Part shown: piece after piece, positions 54,881-63,888 of the stretch | Layout of the letters: the number at the start of each line of letters is the position of its first letter | Numbering within the stretch: the stretch's first letter is position 1 | NCBI GenBank assembly: GCA_963578105.1 | Contig: CAUZBP010000005.1 | Coordinates: 74,589 to 138,588, forward strand | Length of the DNA: 64,000 nucleotides | Direction: 5' to 3' | DNA from: GCA-2718815 sp963578105 | GTDB lineage: Bacteria; Planctomycetota; Planctomycetia; Pirellulales; Pirellulaceae | The notes under the pieces: generated by a model | Told to the model about the DNA's origin: nothing | Seen by the model: the letters and a program-made list of their open reading frames with translations, nothing else | The model's database searches: none | Program-made: the position numbers and the translations under genes

Positions 54881-56133
54881 AATACGGGTTCAGTTCCGGT
54901 ACGCGATCTCATGCCTGGGGAGGTAGTGAAGTACTGTGGAGCCAACTGGCAATTACCCTTTTAAAAAAAGGGCACGACGTGACGGTTGATTATCCTCAAT
55001 TCGAAGATTTCCCAAGACCGCTGCAAGAGATTTGTGAACTCGGGGGGAGCCTTGCATGGGCGTCCCCCACGCAATACTCATGGCCCCAACGCATCGCCAG
55101 GAAGACAAAGAAGGTATTTGCCCGGGTTTTGCCAGATCGTGCCACGAACCTGGTACGTCGATTCACCAAGCTGGAACGCCGCCTCACAAAACAACTGCGT
55201 CTACGGCAATGGCTCCTGGCGGAAAAACCCGATGTTGTTCTGATCACGCTGGGAAGTCACGATGTGGATGAAGAGTTCCCTGCAATTTGCCGCGAGCATC
55301 ACGTTCCCTACGTCCTGATTCTACAGGCGGCTCATCGCAACCGCTGGATTGGTGAGCGCAAACTGGAGAATTTTCGTCAGGCCTACGCCGGAGCGATTCG
55401 CTGTTACTTCGTCTCCAAAGAGAACCAGGAAATTATGGAAGCCCAACTCGGGGCCACCATCCCCCAGGCCCGGATCATTGACAACCCGGTGGACCTGATC
55501 GTCAATGATCCGCTGCCCTGGCCCAAACCGCAAGATACATGGCGACTGGCATCGGTGGGCCGAATTCATTTCCAGTCGAAAGGCCAGGATCTCATCCTAC
55601 AGGCACTTCGCAGCGACAAGTGGAAAACACGAAATCTGCACGTCACCTTCTGGGGACAGGACCAGGGCAACCTGCGACAACTCACTGACCTGGTGGATCT
55701 CTATGGCCTGAAAGACCATGTGAGCTTTGGCGGCTATGCCGACAACATGCTTGACGTCTGGTCGACTCATCATGGATTGGTCCTGGCCTCGCGTTATGAA
55801 GGAAACGTGCTGGCCGGTTTGGAGGCGCAGGTCTGCGGACGCGTTCCCATCGTGACTAAAGTCGGCCGTAACGGTGAACTGATTGACGACAACGTGACTG
55901 GTTTTCTAGCGGCAGCCCCCACGGCCGAGTTGATCGACGATGCGTTGGAACGCGCCTGGCAGCGACGGCACGAGTGGAAATCGATTGGCCAACTGGCCGC
56001 CAAGCGTGTTCGAAAACTATGTGACATGAACCCCTGTCAGACGGTACACCGCGACCTGGAATCGCTGACCAGAGACCTGGGGCTGGAAACCAACGGAAAA
56101 TTCGTAGGCCAACTACTGGGAAACGCCGCCTAG
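54877..56133 (+). CDS. GT4 glycosyltransferase (tandem paralogue A)
   Basis: 418 residues. GT-B fold: MKYGFSSGTRSHAWGGSEVLW, with the conserved WGGSE loop of the acceptor domain. The donor domain has LASVGRIHFQSKGQDLILQAL and VLASRYEGNVLAGLEAQVCGRVPI (EX7E-like), followed by VGRNGELIDDNVTGFLAAAPT. The next gene shares the same N- and C-terminal landmarks in the same order, so the two arose by tandem duplication. It is the first glycosyltransferase gene after the export permease and probably acts in assembling a surface glycan. Ribosome binding site GGAG is 8 nt upstream. Confidence 0.9.
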   Translation: MKYGFSSGTRSHAWGGSEVLWSQLAITLLKKGHDVTVDYPQFEDFPRPLQEICELGGSLAWASPTQYSWPQRIARKTKKVFARVLPDRATNLVRRFTKLERRLTKQLRLRQWLLAEKPDVVLITLGSHDVDEEFPAICREHHVPYVLILQAAHRNRWIGERKLENFRQAYAGAIRCYFVSKENQEIMEAQLGATIPQARIIDNPVDLIVNDPLPWPKPQDTWRLASVGRIHFQSKGQDLILQALRSDKWKTRNLHVTFWGQDQGNLRQLTDLVDLYGLKDHVSFGGYADNMLDVWSTHHGLVLASRYEGNVLAGLEAQVCGRVPIVTKVGRNGELIDDNVTGFLAAAPTAELIDDALERAWQRRHEWKSIGQLAAKRVRKLCDMNPCQTVHRDLESLTRDLGLETNGKFVGQLLGNAA

Positions 56134-56187
56134 GCGACTTTTGCCCCGTCCATGCAACGCCACCCCAACCAGCAACTGCCCGGCAGC

Positions 56188-56194
56188 AGGAGGT
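56188..56194 (+). promoter_or_regulatory. Strong Shine-Dalgarno AGGAGGT deciding a GTG start
   Basis: Full AGGAGGT 5 nt before GTG 56200. It fixes the GTG as the start of glycosyltransferase paralogue B. Confidence 0.85.
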
Positions 56195-56199
56195 AGTCC

Positions 56200-57369
56200 G
56201 TGCGATTTGCATTCTATTCTGGAACCCGTGGATCACCTTGGGGAGGCAGCGAGGAGTTGTGGAGCGCCACCGCGCTCGAATTGCAAAAACGGGATCACAG
56301 CGTCGGGATCTCCTATCCCCGGTTTCCGGAGCGGGCACAGCAGCTGACGGAAATCGAACGCCACGGAGGGACCATGTATTGGAGAGATCGCCGCTGGGAA
56401 CGGCTGAAGACAGCAGCGCGCAAACGGCTCGCACTCCGTGGCTGGAGTGCGGCCAGATTTCATGGCTGGCTGGACCGCTACAGACCGGACCTGGTGGTCA
56501 TCACGTGGGGTCGGCTGATCGACGATCTGTCCATTGCCCATGCATGTTTCCAGCGTGGGATTCCCTATGCGATCAACCTTCAAGTTGCCAACCGGTTTCA
56601 ATGGTTTGACAACCATCATTTACAAGCTGCCCGCGCCGCCTACACCGCCGCCGCCGCCTGTTATTTCGTGTCTCAGGAAAACCGCGAAATTGTCGAGGAT
56701 CAGATTGCTGCACGACTCTCGCCCGCTTCGATCGTGGACAATACCTTCGGCGTCGATCCCAACCCGTCGCTACCCTGGCCCGCCACCCACGCCGGATGGC
56801 GGCTGGCCTGTGTCGCGCGGCTGGAGTTCGCCTCCAAGGGGCAGGACTTGATTCTGCGCATGCTCCGATCGGAAAAGTGGCGCCGGCGTCCGCTGAGTGT
56901 CGATTTTTATGGAGCCGATCAAGGGAATGCAAACCAATTGAACGACCTGATCGAACTGCACAATCTGAGCGGACATGCCCGCGTGGCAGGATTCGCGGAA
57001 GACGTATCCGCTGTTTGGGCGGGGCATCACGCGCTCCTGTTGGCGTCACGACAGGAGGGAAACGCTCTCTCGATGATCGAAGCGATATTGTGTGAACGTT
57101 GTGTCATCGCCACGCAGGTCGGACGAAGCGCGGAGCTGATCAACAACAACAAAACCGGATTTCTGGCGGCCGCCCCGACCGTGGAACTCCTTGACGAAGC
57201 AATGGAACGTGCATGGAAAGCTCGCAGACAGTGGCAGAAGATCGGCAAGCGGGCCGCTCAAGAACTCCAACAACGATACAGCATGAATCCAAAACAGGAC
57301 TTTGCCGATCGACTGGAGAGCCTTGCCGTTTCTTCAAAAGAGACGTCGGCTGTTCGCCTGGCCGCGTAA
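56200..57369 (+). CDS. GT4 glycosyltransferase (tandem paralogue B)
   Basis: 389 residues from GTG 56200. It parallels paralogue A along its whole length: MRFAFYSGTRGSPWGGSEEL, LACVARLEFASKGQDLILRML, FYGADQGNANQLNDLIEL, LLASRQEGNALSMIEAILCE, VGRSAELINNNKTGFLAAAP. The main difference is a shorter linker in the N-domain. The EX7E motif is retained (EGNALSMIE). The copies have diverged enough that a different acceptor linkage is likely. It lies 66 bp after paralogue A and is co-oriented with the rest of the glycan cluster. Confidence 0.9.
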   Translation: MRFAFYSGTRGSPWGGSEELWSATALELQKRDHSVGISYPRFPERAQQLTEIERHGGTMYWRDRRWERLKTAARKRLALRGWSAARFHGWLDRYRPDLVVITWGRLIDDLSIAHACFQRGIPYAINLQVANRFQWFDNHHLQAARAAYTAAAACYFVSQENREIVEDQIAARLSPASIVDNTFGVDPNPSLPWPATHAGWRLACVARLEFASKGQDLILRMLRSEKWRRRPLSVDFYGADQGNANQLNDLIELHNLSGHARVAGFAEDVSAVWAGHHALLLASRQEGNALSMIEAILCERCVIATQVGRSAELINNNKTGFLAAAPTVELLDEAMERAWKARRQWQKIGKRAAQELQQRYSMNPKQDFADRLESLAVSSKETSAVRLAA

Positions 57370-57471
57370 GCGTTGCAAGCAACATGAAATTGCAGTACTA
57401 CACCACAAACGGTGCCACACAAGACGACTTCGAATCTGCCCCTCAACACGTGGCAATGATCGAGGTAGTTC

Positions 57472-58677
57472 ATGGTTGAGCGTGAACCCGTCATCACCAC
57501 ATTCGAACGCTTGAATTCTGCTCGAATCTGCATCGTCCAGGACCAGTGGCGCGCTGCCTCGGAAACTTTCCTGCGCACCTGTTCGGATCGCCTGCCCGGC
57601 AGGGTCTCTTTGCTGCACGGTGACGTCCCCCAATTCTTCGACCGCACCCCCCTGCCCGGTTCCCTGGCAACGCGCGCACTGCATTCCCGGTCTCTGCCAG
57701 CCCGACTTCTACGCAAGGCCTACTCGACCGCAATGCGCCGTCCATGTGCCTGGGGATTGAGCCGGTTGTACCAGCGCGCATTTGAACAATGCCGCGCCGA
57801 CATCGTGCTCGCGCAATACGGAACACTGGGTGTTCGCGTGATGTCCGCCTGCCGGCGGGCGGCGGTTCCCCTGGTGGTTGTTTTTCGTGGCCACGACGCT
57901 TCGATTCGAACGGTGCTACAAGCCAACGCGAAAACCTATCCGCTCCTTTTCCGTGAAGCAGGCGCGATCATCGCCGTGTCCGGAACGATTCAGCAGCAGC
58001 TCCTGAAACTCGGTGCGCCGGCCCACAAAATCACATGCAACCCTTCAGGTGTTGACTGTCAGAAATTCCGCGGGGCGTCTCCGGCCACCTCACCACCGGT
58101 GTTCCTGGCGGTCGGCCGGTTCGTCGACAAAAAAGCACCGCACCTCACCATCGGTGCCTTCAAGCATGTCCTGAACACACTTCCGCAGGCCCGGTTGCGA
58201 ATGATCGGTAGCGGACCGCTGTTGAAGTCCTGCCAGGAGTTAACCCGGAAACTGGAGATCGCGGACGCTGTCACTTTTCTCGGAACACAAACGCACCAGG
58301 TGGTGCAACAAGAGATGCGCCGGGCCCGCTGCTTCGTTCAGCACTCGACCACCGCCCCCAACGGCGACGCGGAAGGGACGCCCAACAGTGTGATGGAGGC
58401 GTCGGCAACCGGTCTGCCAGTGGTCGCAACCCGACATGCTGGTATCCCCGACGTTGTCCTCCACGAAGAGACCGGGTTACTCGTGGAAGGACACGACGTT
58501 GCGGGGATGACCGCGTCCATGGTCCGGTTGGCAAACGATTCCGGACTGGCCCGAACCCTTGGACAGGCCGGTCGCCGCCGCGTGCAACAACACTACAGCG
58601 TGGAACGTAGCATGGGAGAACTATGCCGGATTCTAGAGTCATGTCTCCCGGGCGGCCAGCAGAAACGAGCAGCCTGA
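57472..58677 (+). CDS. GT4 glycosyltransferase
   Basis: 401 residues from ATG 57472 with GAGGT 5 nt upstream. It belongs to a different GT4 branch from the tandem pair. The acceptor domain has DIVLAQYGTLGVRVMSACRR and VVFRGHDAS. The donor domain has FLAVGRFVDKKAPHLTIGAF, RMIGSGPLLKSCQEL and the signature NGDAEGTPNSVMEASATGLPVV (EX7E), then GIPDVVLHEETGLLV. This set is typical of colanic-acid/EPS-type WcaL- and AmsK-like transferases. No signal or membrane segment is present. It lies 102 bp after paralogue B, in the same direction. Confidence 0.9.
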   Translation: MVEREPVITTFERLNSARICIVQDQWRAASETFLRTCSDRLPGRVSLLHGDVPQFFDRTPLPGSLATRALHSRSLPARLLRKAYSTAMRRPCAWGLSRLYQRAFEQCRADIVLAQYGTLGVRVMSACRRAAVPLVVVFRGHDASIRTVLQANAKTYPLLFREAGAIIAVSGTIQQQLLKLGAPAHKITCNPSGVDCQKFRGASPATSPPVFLAVGRFVDKKAPHLTIGAFKHVLNTLPQARLRMIGSGPLLKSCQELTRKLEIADAVTFLGTQTHQVVQQEMRRARCFVQHSTTAPNGDAEGTPNSVMEASATGLPVVATRHAGIPDVVLHEETGLLVEGHDVAGMTASMVRLANDSGLARTLGQAGRRRVQQHYSVERSMGELCRILESCLPGGQQKRAA

Positions 58678-58759
58678 TTGCAACCCGTTAGCTGCCAGGT
58701 TTCACAACCGTGGCTGTTTTAAAAGTCGCAAATCATCCGTACAACGAGGTCCTCGACTC

Positions 58760-59701
58760 ATGGAACCAGAATTGACCATCGGCATTGCAACCGCCGATCG
58801 ACCGACCCTGCTGGCCAGAACCCTGCAGTCTCTTGCTGAGTGTGTTCTTCCAACCGGGTACCGGGAAACCATCGTCATCGAAAATGGTCCCAAGTGCGGC
58901 GTGGAAGATGTTGTCCGTTGTAGCCCGAAGTCCCTCAGGACACGCTACCTTTATCAGCCGCAAGCCAACAAGAGTTCCGCCTTGAACCGCTTACTCGAAG
59001 AGACGGTCGACGGCCTGATCCTTTTCGCCGACGACGACATCCGGGTCGATCCGGGAAGTCTCTGTTGCTATCGCGAGGCGGCGACAGAACATGGTCCGGG
59101 CTGGTTTTTCGGCGGACCCACGCGCGCCGAGTATGAGCTTCAGCCACCGGCATGGCTCGTGAGGTTCCTTTTGCATGCGACAGGAAACACAACCCTCGGT
59201 GACTCCCAACGCACGGTTCACCAACCGGTTTTCATGGGGTGCAACTGGGCCGCGCATGTCACCGACCTGAAAGCCACTGGAGGATTCGATGTTCGTAAAG
59301 GACCCGGCTCACCCACCAGAAGTGTCGGTCAGGAAACGGACATGCAACAACGTTTCCTGAAGCGGGGCTTGCGAGGTCTTTACCTTCCCGACGCGGTCGC
59401 CTGGCACTATGTTCCCAGGTCACGCTGTTCGCCCCAGTGGACGCTTGACCGATCCTTCCGCGAAGGTATCTGTGGCGGAATCAACGCGGGTCAACGGGGA
59501 ACGTCTTTCTACAGTCGACCGCCCAAAGACTCCCTGAAACTTTTACGGAGCCTGGTCAGCTACGGAGTGACACGGCTCAGCAGGAGCCCGCGACTCCGTT
59601 TTTACGGAGAGCACAAGTGGCACTGGCGTTTGGGTTACCGACGGGGCTGTGCAATAGAAACGATGCCCCAGATCACCAACCAACTTCGTAACGCTGCCTG
59701 A
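58760..59701 (+). CDS. GT2 family glycosyltransferase
   Basis: 313 residues from ATG 58760. GT-A fold: LTIGIATADRPTLLARTLQSL at the N-terminus, KSSALNRLLE, and the metal-binding DDD at 91-93 (LILFADDDIRVDPG). The acceptor side has PVFMGCNWAAHVTDLKATGG, QETDMQQRFLKRGLRGLYLP and AVAWHYVPRSRC, which fit GT2 transferases with the ED and xWxY-type motifs. There are no membrane helices, so it transfers sugars in the cytoplasm. It is the last plus-strand gene of the cluster and ends 83 bp from the convergent sulfotransferase gene. Confidence 0.9.
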   Translation: MEPELTIGIATADRPTLLARTLQSLAECVLPTGYRETIVIENGPKCGVEDVVRCSPKSLRTRYLYQPQANKSSALNRLLEETVDGLILFADDDIRVDPGSLCCYREAATEHGPGWFFGGPTRAEYELQPPAWLVRFLLHATGNTTLGDSQRTVHQPVFMGCNWAAHVTDLKATGGFDVRKGPGSPTRSVGQETDMQQRFLKRGLRGLYLPDAVAWHYVPRSRCSPQWTLDRSFREGICGGINAGQRGTSFYSRPPKDSLKLLRSLVSYGVTRLSRSPRLRFYGEHKWHWRLGYRRGCAIETMPQITNQLRNAA

Positions 59702-59783
59702 GTCGAACCGCGTGGTCCTCAAATCCGCGGACGGGATCCTGAAATTGCGCCCCCCCGAGCCAAGGCCTCCGCTTGAGCAAAAC

Positions 59784-60638
59784 CTACCAATCGAGCGAAT
59801 CGATATAGCCCTGACGCAATAATTCCTGGCCTGCCTCTTCGTTAACCCAACGTCGCGCCTGGTCAGTCATGTAGTTTTTCCAATCACCAACTTGGCCTTT
59901 GCGAAAGAACTTATTGGGCCTCTCTTGACGAAATCCAGCCCGCAAAGCGGGTTCCAATGGATCGGCTTCTGCGGGATCCACTCCTAAAAAACAATACAAT
60001 TCAAACCGTTTTGATTCTACGTCGGCGTGCAGATCTTCGTAGCGAATCACCAGCACGTCACGACGATCCCCCTGCTGCATGGATTTCCGGTCCTGTTCCA
60101 TGTGCGTGGCCCACATGCGCATCGACGTGCGCACCACCTGTTCATTGCTGAGCAACCGGTCAGGGTTCTCCAAAAAGTGGTTCGGATTCTTTTGAAACCT
60201 CGCCAGTTCACCAGCCATATCTTCATGGCAATCAAAATCCGCGGTCACCTCGGGTCGGTTGAACAAATGGTGCAGGCGACTGATGAGGACGTCGCGACCG
60301 TCGCGAATCACGCAGATGACCGGATCGTCCGGCAGTGTCTCCGGTTCGATGGAATGCGGAGTCCGGTCGCCGATAACGCTCGCTGCCGGGTCGGCCAACC
60401 GAACCATGCAACGACGAATCAGACCGTGCATTTCATCCCGCAAGATGCTGTCCGTCTCCTGCCTGTCGACAAATGCATGCGCAATGACGCCGTCCCGGAT
60501 CAAGTGCAAATATCTTTCCCAGTGAAATTCACCAACACAGTCGATCTGCGGGTGTAAATTCAGTAGTTTTCCAACCCAATTCGTGCCGGACTTCATGAAC
60601 CCCCGCAGACAGAAAAATCGCTTCTCTGACAAATCCAT
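59784..60638 (-). CDS. PAPS-dependent sulfotransferase
   Basis: 284 residues from ATG 60638, set by AAAGGA 9 nt upstream; the frame is open to 60698. The 5'-phosphosulfate loop is KSGTNWVGK at 16-24 (FMKSGTNWVGKLLNLHPQID), the form seen in carbohydrate and lipid sulfotransferases. The 3'-phosphate site is RDGRDVLIS at 112-120. A late block, YEDLHADVESKRFELYCFLG, is also typical. It moves sulfate from PAPS to a glycan or lipid hydroxyl. Facing the glycosyltransferase cluster, it likely makes the surface glycan sulfated, which would be notable beside two sulfatase-type genes in the same window. Confidence 0.92.
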   Translation of the reverse strand: MDLSEKRFFCLRGFMKSGTNWVGKLLNLHPQIDCVGEFHWERYLHLIRDGVIAHAFVDRQETDSILRDEMHGLIRRCMVRLADPAASVIGDRTPHSIEPETLPDDPVICVIRDGRDVLISRLHHLFNRPEVTADFDCHEDMAGELARFQKNPNHFLENPDRLLSNEQVVRTSMRMWATHMEQDRKSMQQGDRRDVLVIRYEDLHADVESKRFELYCFLGVDPAEADPLEPALRAGFRQERPNKFFRKGQVGDWKNYMTDQARRWVNEEAGQELLRQGYIDSLDW

Positions 60639-61070
60639 TTCCCGCGTTCCTTTCAACCTACTGACGCTGGTCGCATGCAATCCAGACCTGGCTGTCATCC
60701 ATTCTCAGACTCCATCGACCATCCGTTGGATCCTGCCTGAAGCACACCCCGGGTCTGAACCTGCGGGTGGAACTGGCGTGGCCGGCCCGCCGCCGGTTCC
60801 TGCCAATCCGCAACACGACGCGCAAACCCCGTACCATTTAATCCGGACAACGGCGACTCGGCTGCTATCAGCACGTATCCGGACCGGATCGATTCCTCAA
60901 CCGGACCACCGGGAAACGATATCATCCCGGTGACCGCGATGGCAGTCAATTCCACGCTGGATGATTTCCTCCCGCTGATTTGTGTGACAGGCAAAAACGA
61001 CGGATCATTTTATGACAGCAACCGTCGATGATTCGTCCAGGCGGCAAGCGAAGGTGTACCGGCGTAATAA
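60639..61070. other. Intergenic, no supported gene
   Basis: About 430 bp between the sulfotransferase start and the nitrilase stop. A 99-codon minus-strand frame (60695-60994) has no known motif or ribosome binding site and is not called. Confidence 0.4.
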
Positions 61071-61961
61071 CTATCGACGGCTGTCTGACCGGACGAAAGG
61101 CGGAGCCGCCTGGATGGTTCCCAGTGCTTCATACATCCGTGGCTTACGGTACGCATTGGCCCATGGTCTGCAACTGCGATAAGCCCGCAACCGCTCGAGT
61201 GGAAATTCCGCCAGAAAGACGCCCTCCTCTTCTCCTGCCTCCACCAGCCGCATGTTCCGCGAGGGAGCATCAGGTGTCTCGATCGCAATCCCGTCGAACG
61301 CAACCGAGTGACCGTTTTCATCGGGGGCGGCATAATTGGTCATCGCCAGGCCCATCATATTTTCAAACGAGCGCGCCTGGAATTGCCCGATCCGCAGTGG
61401 TTCAAGGGTGCAAGCGTTGGGTGTCAACACCACCTCGGCGCCCCCGAGCATCAACGCTCGTGCGCTCTCCGGGAATTCGCGGTCGTAGCAGATCATTGCA
61501 CCGATGCGAACGGTCTCGTGAGCGAGTTCAAGGTCGGCAACCCGAAATCCATCTCCAGGTGTGCAGGCCGCCTCCGACGAAAAGTCGCAGGTGTGAACCT
61601 TGGCGTAAGTGAGCACCTCTTGCCCCCGGCGATCAAAAATCGAAACCGAATTACGCGGTGCGACCTCCCAGCGTTCGAGGTAGGTCAGAGCGACGGCCAT
61701 CTGGAGTTCGCTCGCCAAAGCGCGGAAATGGAGGACAAAATCATCTTGCGGACCAACCGCTCCGGCTTGCCAGTCGCGACGCCCGTCCACATCCGTCGGA
61801 CAGGGAGCGTAGCCCACATTCCACATTTCGGGAAACAGAGCAAGATCAGCACCCAACTCGCGGGCCTGGCGACAAAACGTTTCACCCTTGTGCAGGTTCG
61901 CCTCCTGGTCACGACCGCTGGAAGCCATCTGAAGTAAAGCGACTCGAAACTGAGACATCAT
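61071..61961 (-). CDS. Carbon-nitrogen hydrolase (nitrilase superfamily), cytoplasmic
   Basis: 296 residues from ATG 61961 (MMSQFRVALLQMASSGRDQE), with CGGAG 5 nt upstream. The triad is readable: Glu45 in ALFPEMWNVGY, Lys121 in LTYAKVHTCDFSSE and Cys158 in AMICYDREFPESAR. The last motif is canonical (ICYDxxFPE), unlike the secreted nitrilase at 16034. No signal peptide. The domain order and the HTCDF text resemble N-carbamoyl-D-amino-acid or beta-ureidopropionase-type amidohydrolases; the substrate remains open. It is followed on the same strand by the sulfotransferase gene, but at 430 bp they are probably separate units. Confidence 0.9.
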   Translation of the reverse strand: MMSQFRVALLQMASSGRDQEANLHKGETFCRQARELGADLALFPEMWNVGYAPCPTDVDGRRDWQAGAVGPQDDFVLHFRALASELQMAVALTYLERWEVAPRNSVSIFDRRGQEVLTYAKVHTCDFSSEAACTPGDGFRVADLELAHETVRIGAMICYDREFPESARALMLGGAEVVLTPNACTLEPLRIGQFQARSFENMMGLAMTNYAAPDENGHSVAFDGIAIETPDAPSRNMRLVEAGEEEGVFLAEFPLERLRAYRSCRPWANAYRKPRMYEALGTIQAAPPFVRSDSRR

Positions 61962-62078
61962 TCCACTCCGATTGAGGGCATGGTCCAATCTGTGCGGGCG
62001 AAACCCATTGAAAAGAGAAAGCAGGATGCGGTTCCTTGCGGATGCGGCCGAAGACCGCGCCGAGGGTCCATGAAAAAC

Positions 62079-63539
62079 TCACCCCATCCACCATTTACAG
62101 ATTCCAGCCACCCCGAAGATCGTCAGCACGATTCCCGACAGGATCACGGCTAACACCAGCGGCCACCTCATCCGCAATTCAGACGGCACATGGGTCCGGT
62201 CGGACCAAATCATGGCAAAGCACCACAGACCGCAGGTTAATGCCGATGAAATAATCGCGGCGGGCGTGATCACTCGGACCGGATCCAGCGAACACCACAG
62301 CAATATCAAACCCGTGACGCCCAGTACGGAAACGGTTGCCACACGAAACTTGCCCAGAGAAACGTTTCGCAGCCTGGGAATCGCAACCCTCAGGCACTCG
62401 TGGGTCGTTCGCGTGTAAAGCTCGTAAGCCCCGTGGATCGTTCCAAAGAACGCAAAAAATATGCCCGTCTTGTAGAGCAGATTCAGAAACGATTGAAAGA
62501 GCGGACTCTGACCTTCCCGCACCAGAAACGCGGTCTGCTGCGTGAGCAATTCTGTCCCTTTCGGTACATTCTGAGCCGGATGAAGAACCACGGCACCCAT
62601 CACGGCAAAACAAAGCGCAAAGAACAAAATGGCCGCAAAGGAAAAAGAGATGTCAATCAGCGGAGCTCGCAGCCATTTTTTTCCGATCGCCACGTTTTCC
62701 GGTGACCGGTCGACATTCCAGTCTGATTTTTCCTCAGGAACACCAGCACGGGTCATCAGCCCCCAACCTTTTTCGCGCAGCAGTCCCAGGTACCCGAAAT
62801 AATCCTGCGTGCCGCCACCAAAGACACCGATCCCCACAATCACTTCGACCCACGGGTCCCGATTGCTGAACTCCGGCAAGGCCGTGACCCATGGCTCGAA
62901 GGTGGGAAGGGTAGGAATCACCAGGCCCTTCAAGACCGCCATCACTTCGGGCTGCGAAGAGAGCACGGCCACAAAAATGGAAAACAGGAGCAGGCCGATG
63001 ATCACCGTCTGAACTTTCTCCAGAAAGTTGTAGGATTGCAGCCAGGTGAGCCCAATCGCGACCAGAATGAACAGGGTTCCCCAGATGCACGCGTACAGGT
63101 CAAACAGCTGTTTTTCTTCAGGATTACTGGGCGTAAATCCCATCACCGCAGAGACGGTAAAATCCGCCAGCATCCTGGGAAGCCCGCCTCCCAAAAAGAG
63201 CGGCATGCAGAACAACGACATGATGGTCATGGCCCAGACAAACCATGCCCTGGGTCCGGGCAGCTCACTCCAGCTCTCCAGCGGATGGCGTCCCGTGATG
63301 GTCATGAACCTGGAACCACTGTAGATCTGGAAACCCTTGATGACCGTGCCCAGTGCGAAACACCACAACAATGAATACCCGAATATCGCACCACTGCGCG
63401 ATGGAAAGACGGTTTCTCCGCTGCCAATCGTCACCGAGGCGATGATCACGCCGGGGCCGAAGATCTTGAGCATGCCCCAAAACGTGAGGTTACGCACTTC
63501 GGGCGGGAGTTCAGGAAATCTGGAGGCTGAATCAGGCAT
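62079..63539 (-). CDS. Nramp-like transporter lacking the DPGN metal motif
   Basis: 486 residues from ATG 63539 (MPDSASRFPELPPEVR); the frame is open to 63581. Eleven or twelve membrane segments in the Nramp/LeuT-type order. TM1 reads FGPGVIIASVTIGSGETVFP (27-46): the GPG entry of Nramp is kept, but the metal-coordinating DPGN is GSGE. The TM6 region has GGGTQDYFGYLG (241-252) in place of the MPH-type motif. The close variants I know of are planctomycete and other bacterial Nramp-related proteins of unknown substrate. It is likely a transporter of something other than Mn/Fe, or uses Mg or a small organic cation. It is 117 bp upstream of the nitrilase gene and may be co-transcribed with it. 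Confidence 0.85.
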   Translation of the reverse strand: MPDSASRFPELPPEVRNLTFWGMLKIFGPGVIIASVTIGSGETVFPSRSGAIFGYSLLWCFALGTVIKGFQIYSGSRFMTITGRHPLESWSELPGPRAWFVWAMTIMSLFCMPLFLGGGLPRMLADFTVSAVMGFTPSNPEEKQLFDLYACIWGTLFILVAIGLTWLQSYNFLEKVQTVIIGLLLFSIFVAVLSSQPEVMAVLKGLVIPTLPTFEPWVTALPEFSNRDPWVEVIVGIGVFGGGTQDYFGYLGLLREKGWGLMTRAGVPEEKSDWNVDRSPENVAIGKKWLRAPLIDISFSFAAILFFALCFAVMGAVVLHPAQNVPKGTELLTQQTAFLVREGQSPLFQSFLNLLYKTGIFFAFFGTIHGAYELYTRTTHECLRVAIPRLRNVSLGKFRVATVSVLGVTGLILLWCSLDPVRVITPAAIISSALTCGLWCFAMIWSDRTHVPSELRMRWPLVLAVILSGIVLTIFGVAGICKWWMG

Positions 63540-63888
63540 GGCACTGGTCACGAGTTTACAGCGAAGCGTACCGTGTCGCAACCAAACCTTCCGCGAGGCG
63601 GTCCCGTTCGGTCAGCAAGGTGCCGTAACGGACCTAACTGCAGAAGTCGTCCGAAGGAAACGCAACCCGTCACCGGGCCAGGTTACCGGCAGAGGTAGGT
63701 TCGTGACCTTGTCATTGGTTCACCCCCGGCCCAAGAGAGTTGCTGAAACCCGGTGAAAACTCCTTTTCCGGGTAGACGAGTGCCAATCCTGCCCGGCAGT
63801 GCAAGCGACGTGGTCCGTCAACCGGTGATCGGCGGCCGAGAATCGGCAGGCATGTGGCAGGGACACTGTCTGGCGCTACACGGCGCGC
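63540..63888. other. Intergenic, no supported gene
   Basis: About 350 bp between the Nramp-like gene and the partial gene at the window edge. No motif-bearing frame and no clear terminator were seen. Confidence 0.4.
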
